Position numbers and translations under genes: made by a program. The notes beneath the pieces were generated by a model, which did not search any database, was not told the DNA's origin, and saw only the letters and a list, made by a program, of their open reading frames with translations. DNA of 64,000 nucleotides from Paraburkholderia sp. HP33-1 (lineage in GTDB: Bacteria > Pseudomonadota > Gammaproteobacteria > Burkholderiales > Burkholderiaceae). Positions 1 through 7,962 of the stretch are shown piece by piece (positions within the stretch are counted from its first letter, which is position 1; every line of letters starts with the position of its first letter). The stretch is taken from contig NZ_JAJEJR010000002.1 in the NCBI RefSeq assembly GCF_021390595.1, positions 2,108,001 through 2,172,000 on the forward strand, in the 5' to 3' direction.

Positions 1-2
1 AG

Positions 3-146
3 TTCGCTATTGCAATCGGAATCGGATCTGTGATGTCCCGATTGATCGAGTTTCCGTTCCTTCGGCTGCGCAACGCGTTGTTCCCGGTGCGGAAAACGGT
101 GGTGGAGGTGGAGTTGCCCGAGGTTGAGATGGCCGTCGAAGGCTAG
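3..146 (+). CDS. C-terminal end of a membrane acyltransferase (acyltransferase-3 family), partial
   Basis: The reading frame is open from the left edge of the window and stops at TAG 144-146, so only about 47 C-terminal residues are visible. It has a short hydrophobic stretch followed by SRLIEFPFLRLRN, which resembles the closing motif of acyltransferase-3 (OafA/NodX-type) membrane proteins, where the last helix is followed by (Y/S)RxIExPFLRLR. Those proteins O-acylate surface or secreted glycans in the inner membrane. The family call rests on this motif alone; another polytopic protein is possible. Confidence 0.5.
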   Translation, partial: FAIAIGIGSVMSRLIEFPFLRLRNALFPVRKTVVEVELPEVEMAVEG

Positions 147-290
147 GTTGACCAGGATGGCGTCGGACGAGCACCGGGTTTCCTCTTACGGTGCAAGTGC
201 TCGCGATCAGGATTGGCATCAGGCATCTTGATCGGGACGTCTCAAGATCTTGAGGTTTGTTCGACGCCTGACCATGTCCGCGCACTCGCG

Positions 291-1262
291 CTAGTCACTC
301 ACAAGATTCCTGCCCGCGCTAAACGCGGCCCGAACTTCGTTCACCGTCTGTTCGGGCGCTTGCAGATGCGGATAGTGGCCGAGTTTAGGGAGAATCGAAA
401 GCTTCACACCGTTACGGTTCGCGTACTCAACGCCCATTTCCTTCCTGATATAGATATCCTGCTCGCCCCACACCACCTTCACGGGGACCTTCAGCTTTGC
501 CATATTGGCTTCGAAGTAGTCCTGGTCGCGGGTAAAGTAGGAGTAGTAGTAGAAGAAGGCATCTGCCGATGTGACGTCACCGCCCCACCCTTTCGCTATG
601 TCGTCCCTGAACTCCTGAGACAACGCGTAACGCTCCTCCGCCGACATGCCGCGGAAGAATGTGTTTGCCAGGATTTCATCACGGTTCTTGTTCATCGCGG
701 CATGCACGGCATCAGACGAAGGCTTTGACTTCAGGCCCTGCAGGCTTTCGTACATGTACTGTGGGCGGTTGAATGGGGCAAAGTCGCCAACTATGATCTC
801 TCTGGCGATATTCGGTTGCTCCAATGCTGCCAGCAGCGCAGGCAAGGCGCCGATATCGGTGGCATAAATCACCAGCTTCGAACTGTCGATGCCAGACGTG
901 CGGATATAGTCTTCCAGCACACGGGCACAATCCTTCGGCGCGTAGGAGAAGCGATCGGCGCCCGGACGCGAGGACTGTCCGTAGCCCGGCCAGTCAAACG
1001 CATGCACCTCGTAATCGCTGGACAGGGATTCGGCGATCGGCTTCCACGCATACATCGTCTCCGGGAAGCCGTGCAGGAACAGTACCGTACCCTTTGGATG
1101 CGCGGGCCGATAGACCATATGACGCAGCTTGATGTCAGGATTGACCTGCACCTCGCCGACTTCAACCTTCAGCGTCGACGAGGATGACGTCGGCACAATC
1201 CTGCATGCGGAATTGCCCAAAACTGCGGAGAAGATTGTCGCCGTCGTTACAAGTTTGAACAT
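291..1262 (-). CDS. Exported alpha/beta hydrolase, epoxide hydrolase/haloalkane dehalogenase type
   Basis: This is a 323-residue alpha/beta-hydrolase with a hydrophobic N-terminus (residues 1-20) that looks like a signal peptide. The oxyanion motif HGFPE lies at residues 64-68. The nucleophile elbow reads ATDIGA with Asp136 at the nucleophile position, and a C-terminal LGHYPHL supplies the catalytic His. An Asp nucleophile with HGFPE is typical of epoxide hydrolases and haloalkane dehalogenases rather than Ser esterases, so hydrolysis of an epoxide or C-halogen bond through an alkyl-enzyme ester is the likely chemistry. It is the last of three minus-strand genes (NTF2-like, small exported protein, hydrolase) lying behind a divergent GlxA-type regulator. 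The substrate cannot be read from sequence. Confidence 0.8.
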   Translation of the reverse strand: MFKLVTTATIFSAVLGNSACRIVPTSSSSTLKVEVGEVQVNPDIKLRHMVYRPAHPKGTVLFLHGFPETMYAWKPIAESLSSDYEVHAFDWPGYGQSSRPGADRFSYAPKDCARVLEDYIRTSGIDSSKLVIYATDIGALPALLAALEQPNIAREIIVGDFAPFNRPQYMYESLQGLKSKPSSDAVHAAMNKNRDEILANTFFRGMSAEERYALSQEFRDDIAKGWGGDVTSADAFFYYYSYFTRDQDYFEANMAKLKVPVKVVWGEQDIYIRKEMGVEYANRNGVKLSILPKLGHYPHLQAPEQTVNEVRAAFSAGRNLVSD

Positions 1263-1375
1263 GATCGTGGCTCTCGTTTAGTGCGCAATTGCGCCAGGTA
1301 AATTGCGCTTCATTGCTTCAGAATTTCAATGGGTCGCCCAAAGCAGTGCACCAGCCCAGTACGCTCCAGCGCTTT

Positions 1376-1777
1376 CTACTGGGGGAAAGGCGGATTCAAA
1401 AGCTTACTCAACGGCTTCAATGGGCCTATTGGGAGGAGCGAAAATGTCATCAGGCGCGCTTTCCCCAAGGGAAGTGCTTCAAGGATCTCATGCGCTTGAT
1501 TTACGTCGGTAACGTTCAGGATGAACGCCACCCCAGCGCGGTCTTGCAGTGAATACCATTGATCAATCTTGCCCTCGAGGTAGAGCTGCGCCGTCTCGCG
1601 AATTTCGGTTGGGAGAGTGTGTTGGACTAGTTGCATGTCCGTGCCCGGTGGAAAGGTGCCAACGGCCAATATCTTCGTGGTTGGCGTGGTTGGCATCGGA
1701 GTGGTGTGCGCCATGGAAACTCCAGCAGAAGCGACCAGCACAGAGGCTGCTGTCAAATCAAGAAGAAGCCGTTTCAT
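1376..1777 (-). CDS. Small exported protein with muconolactone-isomerase-like (dimeric alpha/beta barrel) domain
   Basis: The 133-residue product starts with a signal peptide (MKRLLLDL through GVSMAHT, about residues 1-24), followed by a Thr/Pro linker and a domain of about 90 residues starting at ILAVGTFPPGTD. The pattern of that domain (WYSLQDRAGVAFILNV, then HEILEALPL and a C-terminal TFSLLPIGPL) resembles the ferredoxin-like fold of muconolactone delta-isomerase and YCII-type proteins. The start overlaps the end of the upstream NTF2-like gene by 20 bases, so they are probably cotranscribed. An enzymatic role is not proven: family resemblance is by pattern, and the export signal is unusual for a muconolactone isomerase. 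Confidence 0.6.
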   Translation of the reverse strand: MKRLLLDLTAASVLVASAGVSMAHTTPMPTTPTTKILAVGTFPPGTDMQLVQHTLPTEIRETAQLYLEGKIDQWYSLQDRAGVAFILNVTDVNQAHEILEALPLGKARLMTFSLLPIGPLKPLSKLLNPPFPQ

Positions 1778-2243
1778 CGTGCGGCCTCGAACACAGGCTG
1801 CGACTGCAATCTTCAGATACCGTCTTCAGCGCCGCTGCTTCCGGTCCCGTCAGATAGCACTCGCTGAAGCGCTCATCGACGCGCTCCCACATCAGTTTCG
1901 AAAACAGCAGCATCGCATTGAGCGGGCGATGATCAATGACCACGGATTCCGTCTCGCCGTGTTCGTTCATATGCGCGACGACCACGGTCTCGATCGGCAC
2001 ACCCTGGATCTGCGAGCGATAGGACTCCATATACAAACCGTCGCCAATCGCGCCCTTGTAGCTGTGATGCTGGAATTCGTAGAGCGAGACAGCGTGTTTG
2101 ATCACGGAGAGAATGTCGGCGCGTCCTTCGATCGGACGCTTCAGGACGGTGGCTTCGAGCGTCGCGTTTTCAGCGAGGCTCGTCAGCCAGAGCGGCGGAC
2201 CACCAGCGGGTGCCAGCACGGGTGCCGTGTCGTTGAATTTCAT
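1758..2243 (-). CDS. NTF2-like (SnoaL-type) protein
   Basis: The 161-residue soluble protein has the cone-like NTF2 pattern. An early helix (ADILSVIKHAVSLYEF) is followed by alternating beta strands with YMESYRSQIQGVPIETVVVAHMNEHGE and a helix LLFSKLMWERV. SnoaL/NTF2-like proteins include small isomerases, cyclases and binding proteins, and no catalytic signature fixes the role here. The last 20 bases overlap the start of the small exported protein downstream. The start lies 106 bases from the divergent GlxA-type regulator, which is the natural candidate to control this three-gene group. Confidence 0.6.
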   Translation of the reverse strand: MKFNDTAPVLAPAGGPPLWLTSLAENATLEATVLKRPIEGRADILSVIKHAVSLYEFQHHSYKGAIGDGLYMESYRSQIQGVPIETVVVAHMNEHGETESVVIDHRPLNAMLLFSKLMWERVDERFSECYLTGPEAAALKTVSEDCSRSLCSRPHDETASS

Positions 2244-2349
2244 GGTACTGCTCCTTCTTTCAGGTCATCGGATGTGGCCATGATCGGGGTTTACTCGTGC
2301 GTCCAGAAGTGGCAGCATCGCCATTATTCAGGGAATTTCAGACACACAA

Positions 2350-3387
2350 ATGGCCATCGTCCGCATCTGGGTCTATGACGGAATCCTCGCGTCCGGCGTC
2401 GCGGGCCCTGTTGACGTCTTCAGCGCGGCCAATCAGTTCCATGCGCGCAAGGCCGCACCGGGTACGACCCCAGCGCCGGTGTTCGTGTGGCACGTGGAAT
2501 CCCTCGACGGGCATCCCGTCACGGCTGCGTCGGGTCAGACCATTCACGTCGACGGCAAGATCGACCCGCGCAAACGGGCGGACGCCGTTCTGCTGACGGC
2601 GCCGTTTTTCTCGAACATCGACGAGTTCATCGGGCGCCGCGAGCAGTTGAACGAGCTGTCTTCCGCGCTGCGGCGCCAACGCAAGGCAGGCGCTGTGCTG
2701 GCGGCTTATTGCACGGCCAACTACCTGCTCGCCGAGGCGGGCCTGCTTGATGGCCGCGCCGCAACGACGCACTGGGCGAGAGCCGCGGACTTCGCGCGCC
2801 GCTATCCGCGTGTCGCAGTTCGCGCACACGAACTGCTGATCGAGCAAGACGGCATCATCTCGGGCGGGTCCGTAACGTCGTATCTGAATCTCGCAGTGCG
2901 GCTCGTGGAAACATTCGCCGGCGAAGGACTCGCCACGATGACCGCGAAGGCGCTGTTGATCGACATGAACCGGACTTCGCAGGCTTCCTATGCAACGCTA
3001 CTCGACGAACATGGGCATACCGACACCCTTGTCGCACGCGCCCAGCAGCAGATGGAGGCTACGTTGCAGCAGGGATTCCGGTTGAGCGATCTGGCCGCAT
3101 CGCTTGCCGTCAGCGAACGCACACTCAATCGCCGTTTTAAGGAAGCCGTCGGCCTGGCACCGCTCACGTATCTACAAAACCTGCGCATCGAGGTCGCGAA
3201 ACGCCTGCTGGAGACGCGGCCAATTGGGCTCGAGGCGGTGAGTCAACGTGTCGGTTATGGCGATATCAGCACATTTCGGCAATTGTTCAAGCGCAAGACC
3301 GGATTGTCGCCGAGTGAATATCAGATGCGGTTCTCGCGTGCCAAGGCGGAAAATATGGAAGCCGAATCCGGCCGCAACGGCGGCTAA
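2350..3387 (+). CDS. GlxA-type transcriptional regulator (DJ-1/PfpI domain plus AraC HTH)
   Basis: The 345-residue protein has an N-terminal DJ-1/PfpI-like domain (about residues 3-175), including a Cys in the elbow AAYCTANYL, and a C-terminal AraC/XylS double helix-turn-helix (about residues 235-335). The second HTH ends in the classic VGYGDISTFRQLFKRKTGLSPSEY signature region. GlxA-type regulators sense small metabolites through the amidotransferase-like domain, usually without catalysis. It is transcribed away from the NTF2-like/hydrolase genes across a 106-bp gap and probably controls them. No clear operator palindrome was seen in that gap. Confidence 0.88.
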   Translation: MAIVRIWVYDGILASGVAGPVDVFSAANQFHARKAAPGTTPAPVFVWHVESLDGHPVTAASGQTIHVDGKIDPRKRADAVLLTAPFFSNIDEFIGRREQLNELSSALRRQRKAGAVLAAYCTANYLLAEAGLLDGRAATTHWARAADFARRYPRVAVRAHELLIEQDGIISGGSVTSYLNLAVRLVETFAGEGLATMTAKALLIDMNRTSQASYATLLDEHGHTDTLVARAQQQMEATLQQGFRLSDLAASLAVSERTLNRRFKEAVGLAPLTYLQNLRIEVAKRLLETRPIGLEAVSQRVGYGDISTFRQLFKRKTGLSPSEYQMRFSRAKAENMEAESGRNGG

Positions 3388-3402
3388 GGCCACGCGAGAT
3401 GA

Positions 3403-3627
3403 TCACGCCGCAGCGCTCGTCGTCGACCCATCGGCCTCCGAATCACTCACGCGAACGTCCGCGACGGCGTCTTTCACTTGGGAAAACGACTCTGGTTCGA
3501 TCGGCTCGATGGTAGCAGCGAGGCCCGTCGCCAGACCGGCATGGCGTTCGAGCAAGGCTTTAAGTTCAGGGCGCAGTCCATCGCCGCGTTGGGCTGCGAG
3601 CGCGTGAAGCGATAGTAACGGCAACAT
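3403..3627 (-). CDS. Small hypothetical protein
   Basis: The 74-residue frame begins MLPLLSLHALAAQRGDGLRPELKALLERHAG and ends Ala/Ser-rich. I chose the ATG at 3627 over an upstream start because CTGGAG lies eight bases before it. It is convergent with the GlxA-type regulator, 15 bases past that gene's stop. No domain is recognised. The helical, charged N-terminal half looks like a real protein, but it could be a chance frame. Confidence 0.35.
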   Translation of the reverse strand: MLPLLSLHALAAQRGDGLRPELKALLERHAGLATGLAATIEPIEPESFSQVKDAVADVRVSDSEADGSTTSAAA

Positions 3628-4057
3628 GATCGGACTCCAGTCAATGAAGGACAGGCGAGCCGTACATCGATAATCGGATTGGCGACCGGGCCCCGGCAAG
3701 ATACAGGCAATTCGAGCGCGCCATTCTTCATCCGACGACCTCGCCTACTGTGCGATAGCGTGGACACGATACGGCCGCCGCTGCGCGCAGACACTCCGGT
3801 TCTTGCTGTCTCATTGTTGCGAACTCAAAGTAACGCTTGACGCAAGCGGCTATGTCGTCTGGTCGTCGTTGCTCGCTTGGGTCACTCACGCGCGGCACAC
3901 TGAGCTGGTAGTGTGGTGGAATGCCAACTACCATGAATTCGAGCGCGTAGTGCGGCAGGTGCCTAACCTCTCCATCGAGCGGATGTCTTACAGCCGGCAT
4001 CGCCGGCTTCTAGCCGCGGCTCATGTCGAACGCCAGGCGTCTAAACGGAGGCAAACG
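3628..4057. other. Gap without a convincing gene
   Basis: This 430-base stretch lies before the dihydrofolate-reductase-like gene. A 90-codon frame runs on the minus strand (3728-4000) and a plus-strand frame leads into the next gene, but neither has a ribosome-binding site or a recognisable domain. I see no repeat or clear promoter. Confidence 0.4.
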
Positions 4058-4720
4058 ATGACACGAGTTCGAGTTTGGGGCTTCACCATCTCACTTGACG
4101 GATACGGAGCAGGTCCGAATCAAGATATCGACAATCCTCTCGGCATTGGCGGGACGGAACTGCACCAGTGGCTATTCCCAACACGCACGTTCCAGCGCGC
4201 CCTGTTCGACAAGGACGGCGGTACGACCGGGGTTGACGATGATTTCGCCGCCCGTGGCTTTCAGAATGTTGGGGCCTGGATTCTTGGGCGGAACATGTTC
4301 GGACCCATTCGTGGCGACTGGCCGGACACAAACTGGAAAGGCTGGTGGGGAGATAATCCGCCGTATCACGTTCCAGTCTTCATCTTGACCCATCATGCTC
4401 GTCCCCTCATCGAGATGAAGGGCGACACGACGTTCCACTTCATAACAGGAGGCATTCGCGAGGCGCTCGACCGTGCACGCGAGGCCGCTGCCGGAATGGA
4501 CGTGCGGATCGGCGGTGGGCCGAACACAATCCGGCAGTATCTTCGCGAGGGCCTCATTGATGAACTGCACATTGCTATCGCGCCGGTCCTGCTCGGCCGG
4601 GGAGAATCGCTGTTCGAAGGGGTTGACTTGCGGGCTCTGGGATACGAATGCGTTGAATTCGTAGCGTCGGAGAAGGCCACGCATGTCGTCCTACGACGCC
4701 AAGGGCAGACGGACGTCTAG
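4058..4720 (+). CDS. Dihydrofolate reductase family protein (RibD C-terminal domain)
   Basis: The 220-residue protein starts at ATG 4058 with GGAGGC six bases upstream; the same frame is open further 5' but lacks a start with comparable support. The N-terminus VRVWGFTISLDGY and the later GGGPNTIRQYLREGLIDELHIAIAPVLLG block are hallmarks of the RibD C-terminal/dihydrofolate-reductase-like fold, which binds NADPH at the GGG loop. Such stand-alone proteins are usually annotated as DHFR-family reductases of unknown substrate; the true folate enzyme FolA is shorter. It is convergent with the BON gene. The family is clear and the substrate is not. Confidence 0.85.
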   Translation: MTRVRVWGFTISLDGYGAGPNQDIDNPLGIGGTELHQWLFPTRTFQRALFDKDGGTTGVDDDFAARGFQNVGAWILGRNMFGPIRGDWPDTNWKGWWGDNPPYHVPVFILTHHARPLIEMKGDTTFHFITGGIREALDRAREAAAGMDVRIGGGPNTIRQYLREGLIDELHIAIAPVLLGRGESLFEGVDLRALGYECVEFVASEKATHVVLRRQGQTDV

Positions 4721-4845
4721 CCACTCGCTGTTGGTCGAAGTCCCTGACGGAGCGTGATCCGCTGCAGATACATGGGGCGCGGATCGCTGTTGCCTCGGAA
4801 ACGCGTCACGTCGGGATGCTGCCCGCCGCGGGTGACACCGGGAAA

Positions 4846-5229
4846 CTACTGGGCGCCGTATCCGCTGATTTCCCTGCGCACCACGAGTCTGCTACTAACC
4901 GACTCCACGCCGGCCACGCTTTTTGCCACGACGATCGCAAGATCAATCTGTTGCGCATCGGGGACGCTACCACTCAGCAAAACGGCACCGCTACTAGCAC
5001 TAACTTTGATGTTACTAAAGCTAAGCCCCTGACTCTTTGCTTTCCTCAAAGCGTGGCGAACATCTTTGGCAAGCTGCCGGTTCGCTGCCGTGACTTCCTT
5101 TGCGCTTTGTACGGCGCTCGATGCAACCGATGTCGGGCTATTTGCGCTTGTCGACTGTGCATTTGCACTAAGGCAAACGAATAGGACGAGCGTGCCGCCT
5201 GTCAGTTTGACCAATTGAACGGGTTTCAT
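4846..5229 (-). CDS. Periplasmic BON-domain protein
   Basis: Start at ATG 5229 is chosen because GGAGAAAA precedes it. The frame extends 13 codons further upstream, but that would bury the signal peptide. The 127-residue product has a signal sequence (MKPVQLVKLTGGTLVLFVCLSANAQ), a Ser/Thr/Ala-rich linker, and a single BON domain (about residues 50-120) with the strand-helix-strand pattern NIKVSASSGAVLLSGSVPDA ... VAGVESVSSRLVV. BON domains bind phospholipid or outer-envelope components, often under osmotic or envelope stress (OsmY type). It stands alone and is convergent with the DHFR-like gene. Confidence 0.85.
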   Translation of the reverse strand: MKPVQLVKLTGGTLVLFVCLSANAQSTSANSPTSVASSAVQSAKEVTAANRQLAKDVRHALRKAKSQGLSFSNIKVSASSGAVLLSGSVPDAQQIDLAIVVAKSVAGVESVSSRLVVRREISGYGAQ

Positions 5230-5354
5230 GCATTTTCTCCGCTTGCTGAATTTGAAATAAACATACATGGTTCATGCGAGTAAGCGTGAGCAGCATCGCT
5301 CCTCTCCTCGATGAGGTTGACCCGCACTACCACCCTGCGGTGGCAGCGGTGCAG

Positions 5355-6659
5355 TCAATCGGTGACACGTTCGTCGAACATCACGAGAGCGATTAGACTA
5401 ATCAGTCCGCATGCGCCCATATACCAGATTGGCGCATAAGGGTTCTTCGTCACACTAAGTAGCCATGTCACAGTGAAGGGAGCAAAGCCGCCAAAAAGCG
5501 TTACGCCCAAGCTATAGATGATGCCCAGAGAGCGGCCGCGGATTTCGCGCGGAAAGCTCTCCATCAACAGAAGAAAGCCACCCGGACTGGAAAGTACCTT
5601 GAGAACGATGATGATCACCACGCCCGGCAGGATCGTGGTCATGGCCGGCGCCCGAAGCATAAGAGCGAAGGCTGGATAAAGTACCAGCAAGCCGGCCACG
5701 CCCGTGACATAGAGAATTGGCTTGCGCCGTTTAAGCCTGTCGGTGAGCTTGCCGCATAGCGGTGACGCCGTCATCAGGATCAGGCCGGCAACTCCGCTGG
5801 GCAAGAATGCAGTTGCCGCAGACAGATGCACAACGGTCATCAGATATGACGGCAGGTAGAGAACCAAAATGTACATCGAAGACGTGCCGCCCAGCATCAG
5901 CAGCGTACCGAGGACCAGACGGCGCCAGTCGTAGCGTGCTTTCTCTGAAATGAGGCTATTACTGGTACGTGGGGCGTGGTGCGTCTCGCTGAGGTTACGG
6001 CGAATATATAGGCCGACGGGGCCGATGATCAATCCAAGCAGAAAGGGGACTCGCCACCCCCAGCTTTCGAGCGCGTCCGCGGATAGAGCGTGTGTCAGCA
6101 CGAAGCCACACAACGCGCCAGCAAGTGCTGAAGCGCCCTGGCTTGCCATCTGCCAGCTGACCAGATAGCCGCGCGTACCTGGAGCGGCTGACTCCATCAG
6201 GAACGTAGTTGACACCCCGACCTCACCGCCAGCCGAGAAGCCCTGAAGAAGGCGGGCACCCAAAATCAGAAGCGGCGCGGCAAGACCGATCTGCGCATAG
6301 GTCGGCGTCAAGCCAATGATAGTCGTGCCTAGCGCCATCAATAGTATGGTTGGCGTCATCGCGGCCTTGCGGCCTCGGCGATCGGCGTAGGCACCGAGCA
6401 CGATTCCGCCAATCGGCCGTATCACAAAGCCGACCCCAAAGGTTGCGAATGACAGGAGAAGCGAGCCATACCGGCCGTCGATCGGAAAAAAGAGTTTGCC
6501 GATGAGTGCAGCAAAAAAGCTGTATACCGTGAAATCGAATATTTCGAGGGCATTGCCTAGCGCCGTTGCCACGATCACCCGACGTTGCATGGCTGCATTG
6601 GCCGCGCAGACGGGTACCTGTACGTACGGCAGTGCATTGGTAGAACCTGGAGTCTTCAT
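5355..6659 (-). CDS. MFS transporter of the metabolite:H+ symporter (MHS) type
   Basis: The 434-residue protein has twelve predicted hydrophobic segments and MHS-type signatures: ALGNALEIFDFTVYSFFA in the first helix, then GRKAAM and GARLLQGFSAGGEVG in the first half. The MHS subfamily carries carboxylates, betaines and aromatic acids with protons across the inner membrane. It lies behind the M20 amidohydrolase and porin genes on the same strand, suggesting uptake of the hydrolase's substrate or product. A strong hairpin (6679-6714) separates it from the porin gene, so its expression may be lower or separately controlled. Confidence 0.9.
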   Translation of the reverse strand: MKTPGSTNALPYVQVPVCAANAAMQRRVIVATALGNALEIFDFTVYSFFAALIGKLFFPIDGRYGSLLLSFATFGVGFVIRPIGGIVLGAYADRRGRKAAMTPTILLMALGTTIIGLTPTYAQIGLAAPLLILGARLLQGFSAGGEVGVSTTFLMESAAPGTRGYLVSWQMASQGASALAGALCGFVLTHALSADALESWGWRVPFLLGLIIGPVGLYIRRNLSETHHAPRTSNSLISEKARYDWRRLVLGTLLMLGGTSSMYILVLYLPSYLMTVVHLSAATAFLPSGVAGLILMTASPLCGKLTDRLKRRKPILYVTGVAGLLVLYPAFALMLRAPAMTTILPGVVIIIVLKVLSSPGGFLLLMESFPREIRGRSLGIIYSLGVTLFGGFAPFTVTWLLSVTKNPYAPIWYMGACGLISLIALVMFDERVTD

Positions 6660-6678
6660 ATAAAAGCCAGAAATCGCA

Positions 6679-6714
6679 CTGGAAAAGCGCCGCTCTGCGC
6701 CGGCGCTTTTCCAG
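6679..6714 (-). terminator. Hairpin between porin and MFS genes
   Basis: Perfect 14-bp arms (6679-6692 and 6701-6714) enclose an 8-base loop. The arms begin CTGGAAAAGCGCCG. On the minus strand it follows the porin stop by about 20 bases and ends about 20 bases before the MFS start. A run of four T sits inside the descending arm, but no T-tract follows it, so it could be an intercistronic terminator, an attenuator, or an mRNA-stabilising hairpin. Confidence 0.6.
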
Positions 6715-6736
6715 CATCGGATTGTTGTGCTCGAGT

Positions 6737-7924
6737 TCAGAACTTGTGATACATGCCCAGCGATACCGTCAGCGGTGTCGTACCCTGTTCGGGCGTTGCG
6801 GAGCCCGGTTGTGTGGGTAACGGTGTTCCGTTCAGGATGACGGATGAAATACCATAGTTCCGGATCAAGCCCCCACGAGCGTACAGGCCTGTACGTTTTG
6901 ACAGGTTGTAGTCGTAACCGAGCATCACCCCCAGCGCCGAATCTTTTGCTGGTAGCCCCGCGTTATCACGAACACCGGAGGTGTCGCGATAGACGAACGA
7001 CGCTCGCAGGGCATGAGGCCCAAAAGGCACAGTCCCGCCCAACATATAGGAACGCGCAATACCGTTGCCTGCGAGATGCGGCGCCACCTGATTGAACGCA
7101 GCCGACAACACAAACGAGCCGACATCGTAGATGGCCGCGACGCCGTATATGTCGTTACGCACGGTTTGCGTTCCCGACGCCGTCGCGACGGGCGCGCTCC
7201 ACACCTGGTTATAGGCCGCAGCAAGGTACAGAGAGGCGTTCGTCCATGAGGCGACGACACCTTGATTGGAGGCATAAGGGCTGACACCCTGCGTACCATT
7301 GAACGCGTACAGGAATGTAGCTCCGAAACCATCGACACGAGGGGAAGTCCAACTCACCGCATTGCTCTCGCGGACGAGCACCTGGCTCGACCCCGGGCCC
7401 AGATCGGCGTTGTAGCCGATACCCTTTCTGGTCTGGACCGCGCCGCCCGCAAGCCAGGTAACGACGGAGTTCGTCACCACCTCTCCAAACGGATCGGCGA
7501 ACTCCGGCAGGCTTGCAGTCGTCTGACGTCCAACGCGCAGAGCGCCCCATGTCGTCGAACTAAGGCCAACCCATGACTCACGATCAAATAACGTCTGGCT
7601 TGTTTGAAGGCTGCCATTGTTAAGTTCGAAGCCGCTTTCCAGATTGAATTCCGCCTTCAAACCGCCGCCCAGATCTTCCCGGCCGAAAAATCCAAACTGC
7701 GATGTATGCACACCACCACTCTGCATCTGCCACAGCGTTTTTCCTCCAACGCTCTGATAGTTGATACCCACGTCGGCTACACCATAGAGCGAGATTCCAT
7801 TGTTTAGAAGAGCGGTATTGTATTGCGGTAACGTGGACAGAGTGGATTGGATATATGAGTCCGCGTAAGCCGCGTGAGAGAACCATAGGATCCCCGCAAC
7901 ACAGACGGTTTTTTTGTAATTCAT
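6737..7924 (-). CDS. Gram-negative trimeric porin, Burkholderia type
   Basis: The 395-residue product has a signal peptide (about residues 1-21, MNYKKTVCVAGILWF to AYA). It then reads ISLYGVADVGINYQSVGG, GGVHTSQFGFFGREDLGGGLKAEFNLESGF and GALRVGRQ, which is the OmpC-like porin pattern of beta-proteobacteria, and ends in an aromatic residue (SLGMYHKF) as outer-membrane beta barrels do. It should form a 16-stranded trimeric channel. It sits between the M20 amidohydrolase and the MFS transporter on the same strand, which suggests an outer-membrane entry route for the same substrate class. Confidence 0.92.
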   Translation of the reverse strand: MNYKKTVCVAGILWFSHAAYADSYIQSTLSTLPQYNTALLNNGISLYGVADVGINYQSVGGKTLWQMQSGGVHTSQFGFFGREDLGGGLKAEFNLESGFELNNGSLQTSQTLFDRESWVGLSSTTWGALRVGRQTTASLPEFADPFGEVVTNSVVTWLAGGAVQTRKGIGYNADLGPGSSQVLVRESNAVSWTSPRVDGFGATFLYAFNGTQGVSPYASNQGVVASWTNASLYLAAAYNQVWSAPVATASGTQTVRNDIYGVAAIYDVGSFVLSAAFNQVAPHLAGNGIARSYMLGGTVPFGPHALRASFVYRDTSGVRDNAGLPAKDSALGVMLGYDYNLSKRTGLYARGGLIRNYGISSVILNGTPLPTQPGSATPEQGTTPLTVSLGMYHKF

Positions 7925-7962
7925 CTCGGGTCTTTATTCTAGTAGTGTGTCGGCCGCTTGCG

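Noticed and set aside
3728..4000. 90-codon minus-strand frame before the DHFR-like gene
   Set aside because: No ribosome-binding site, no recognised domain, and overlapping frames on the other strand look equally good.
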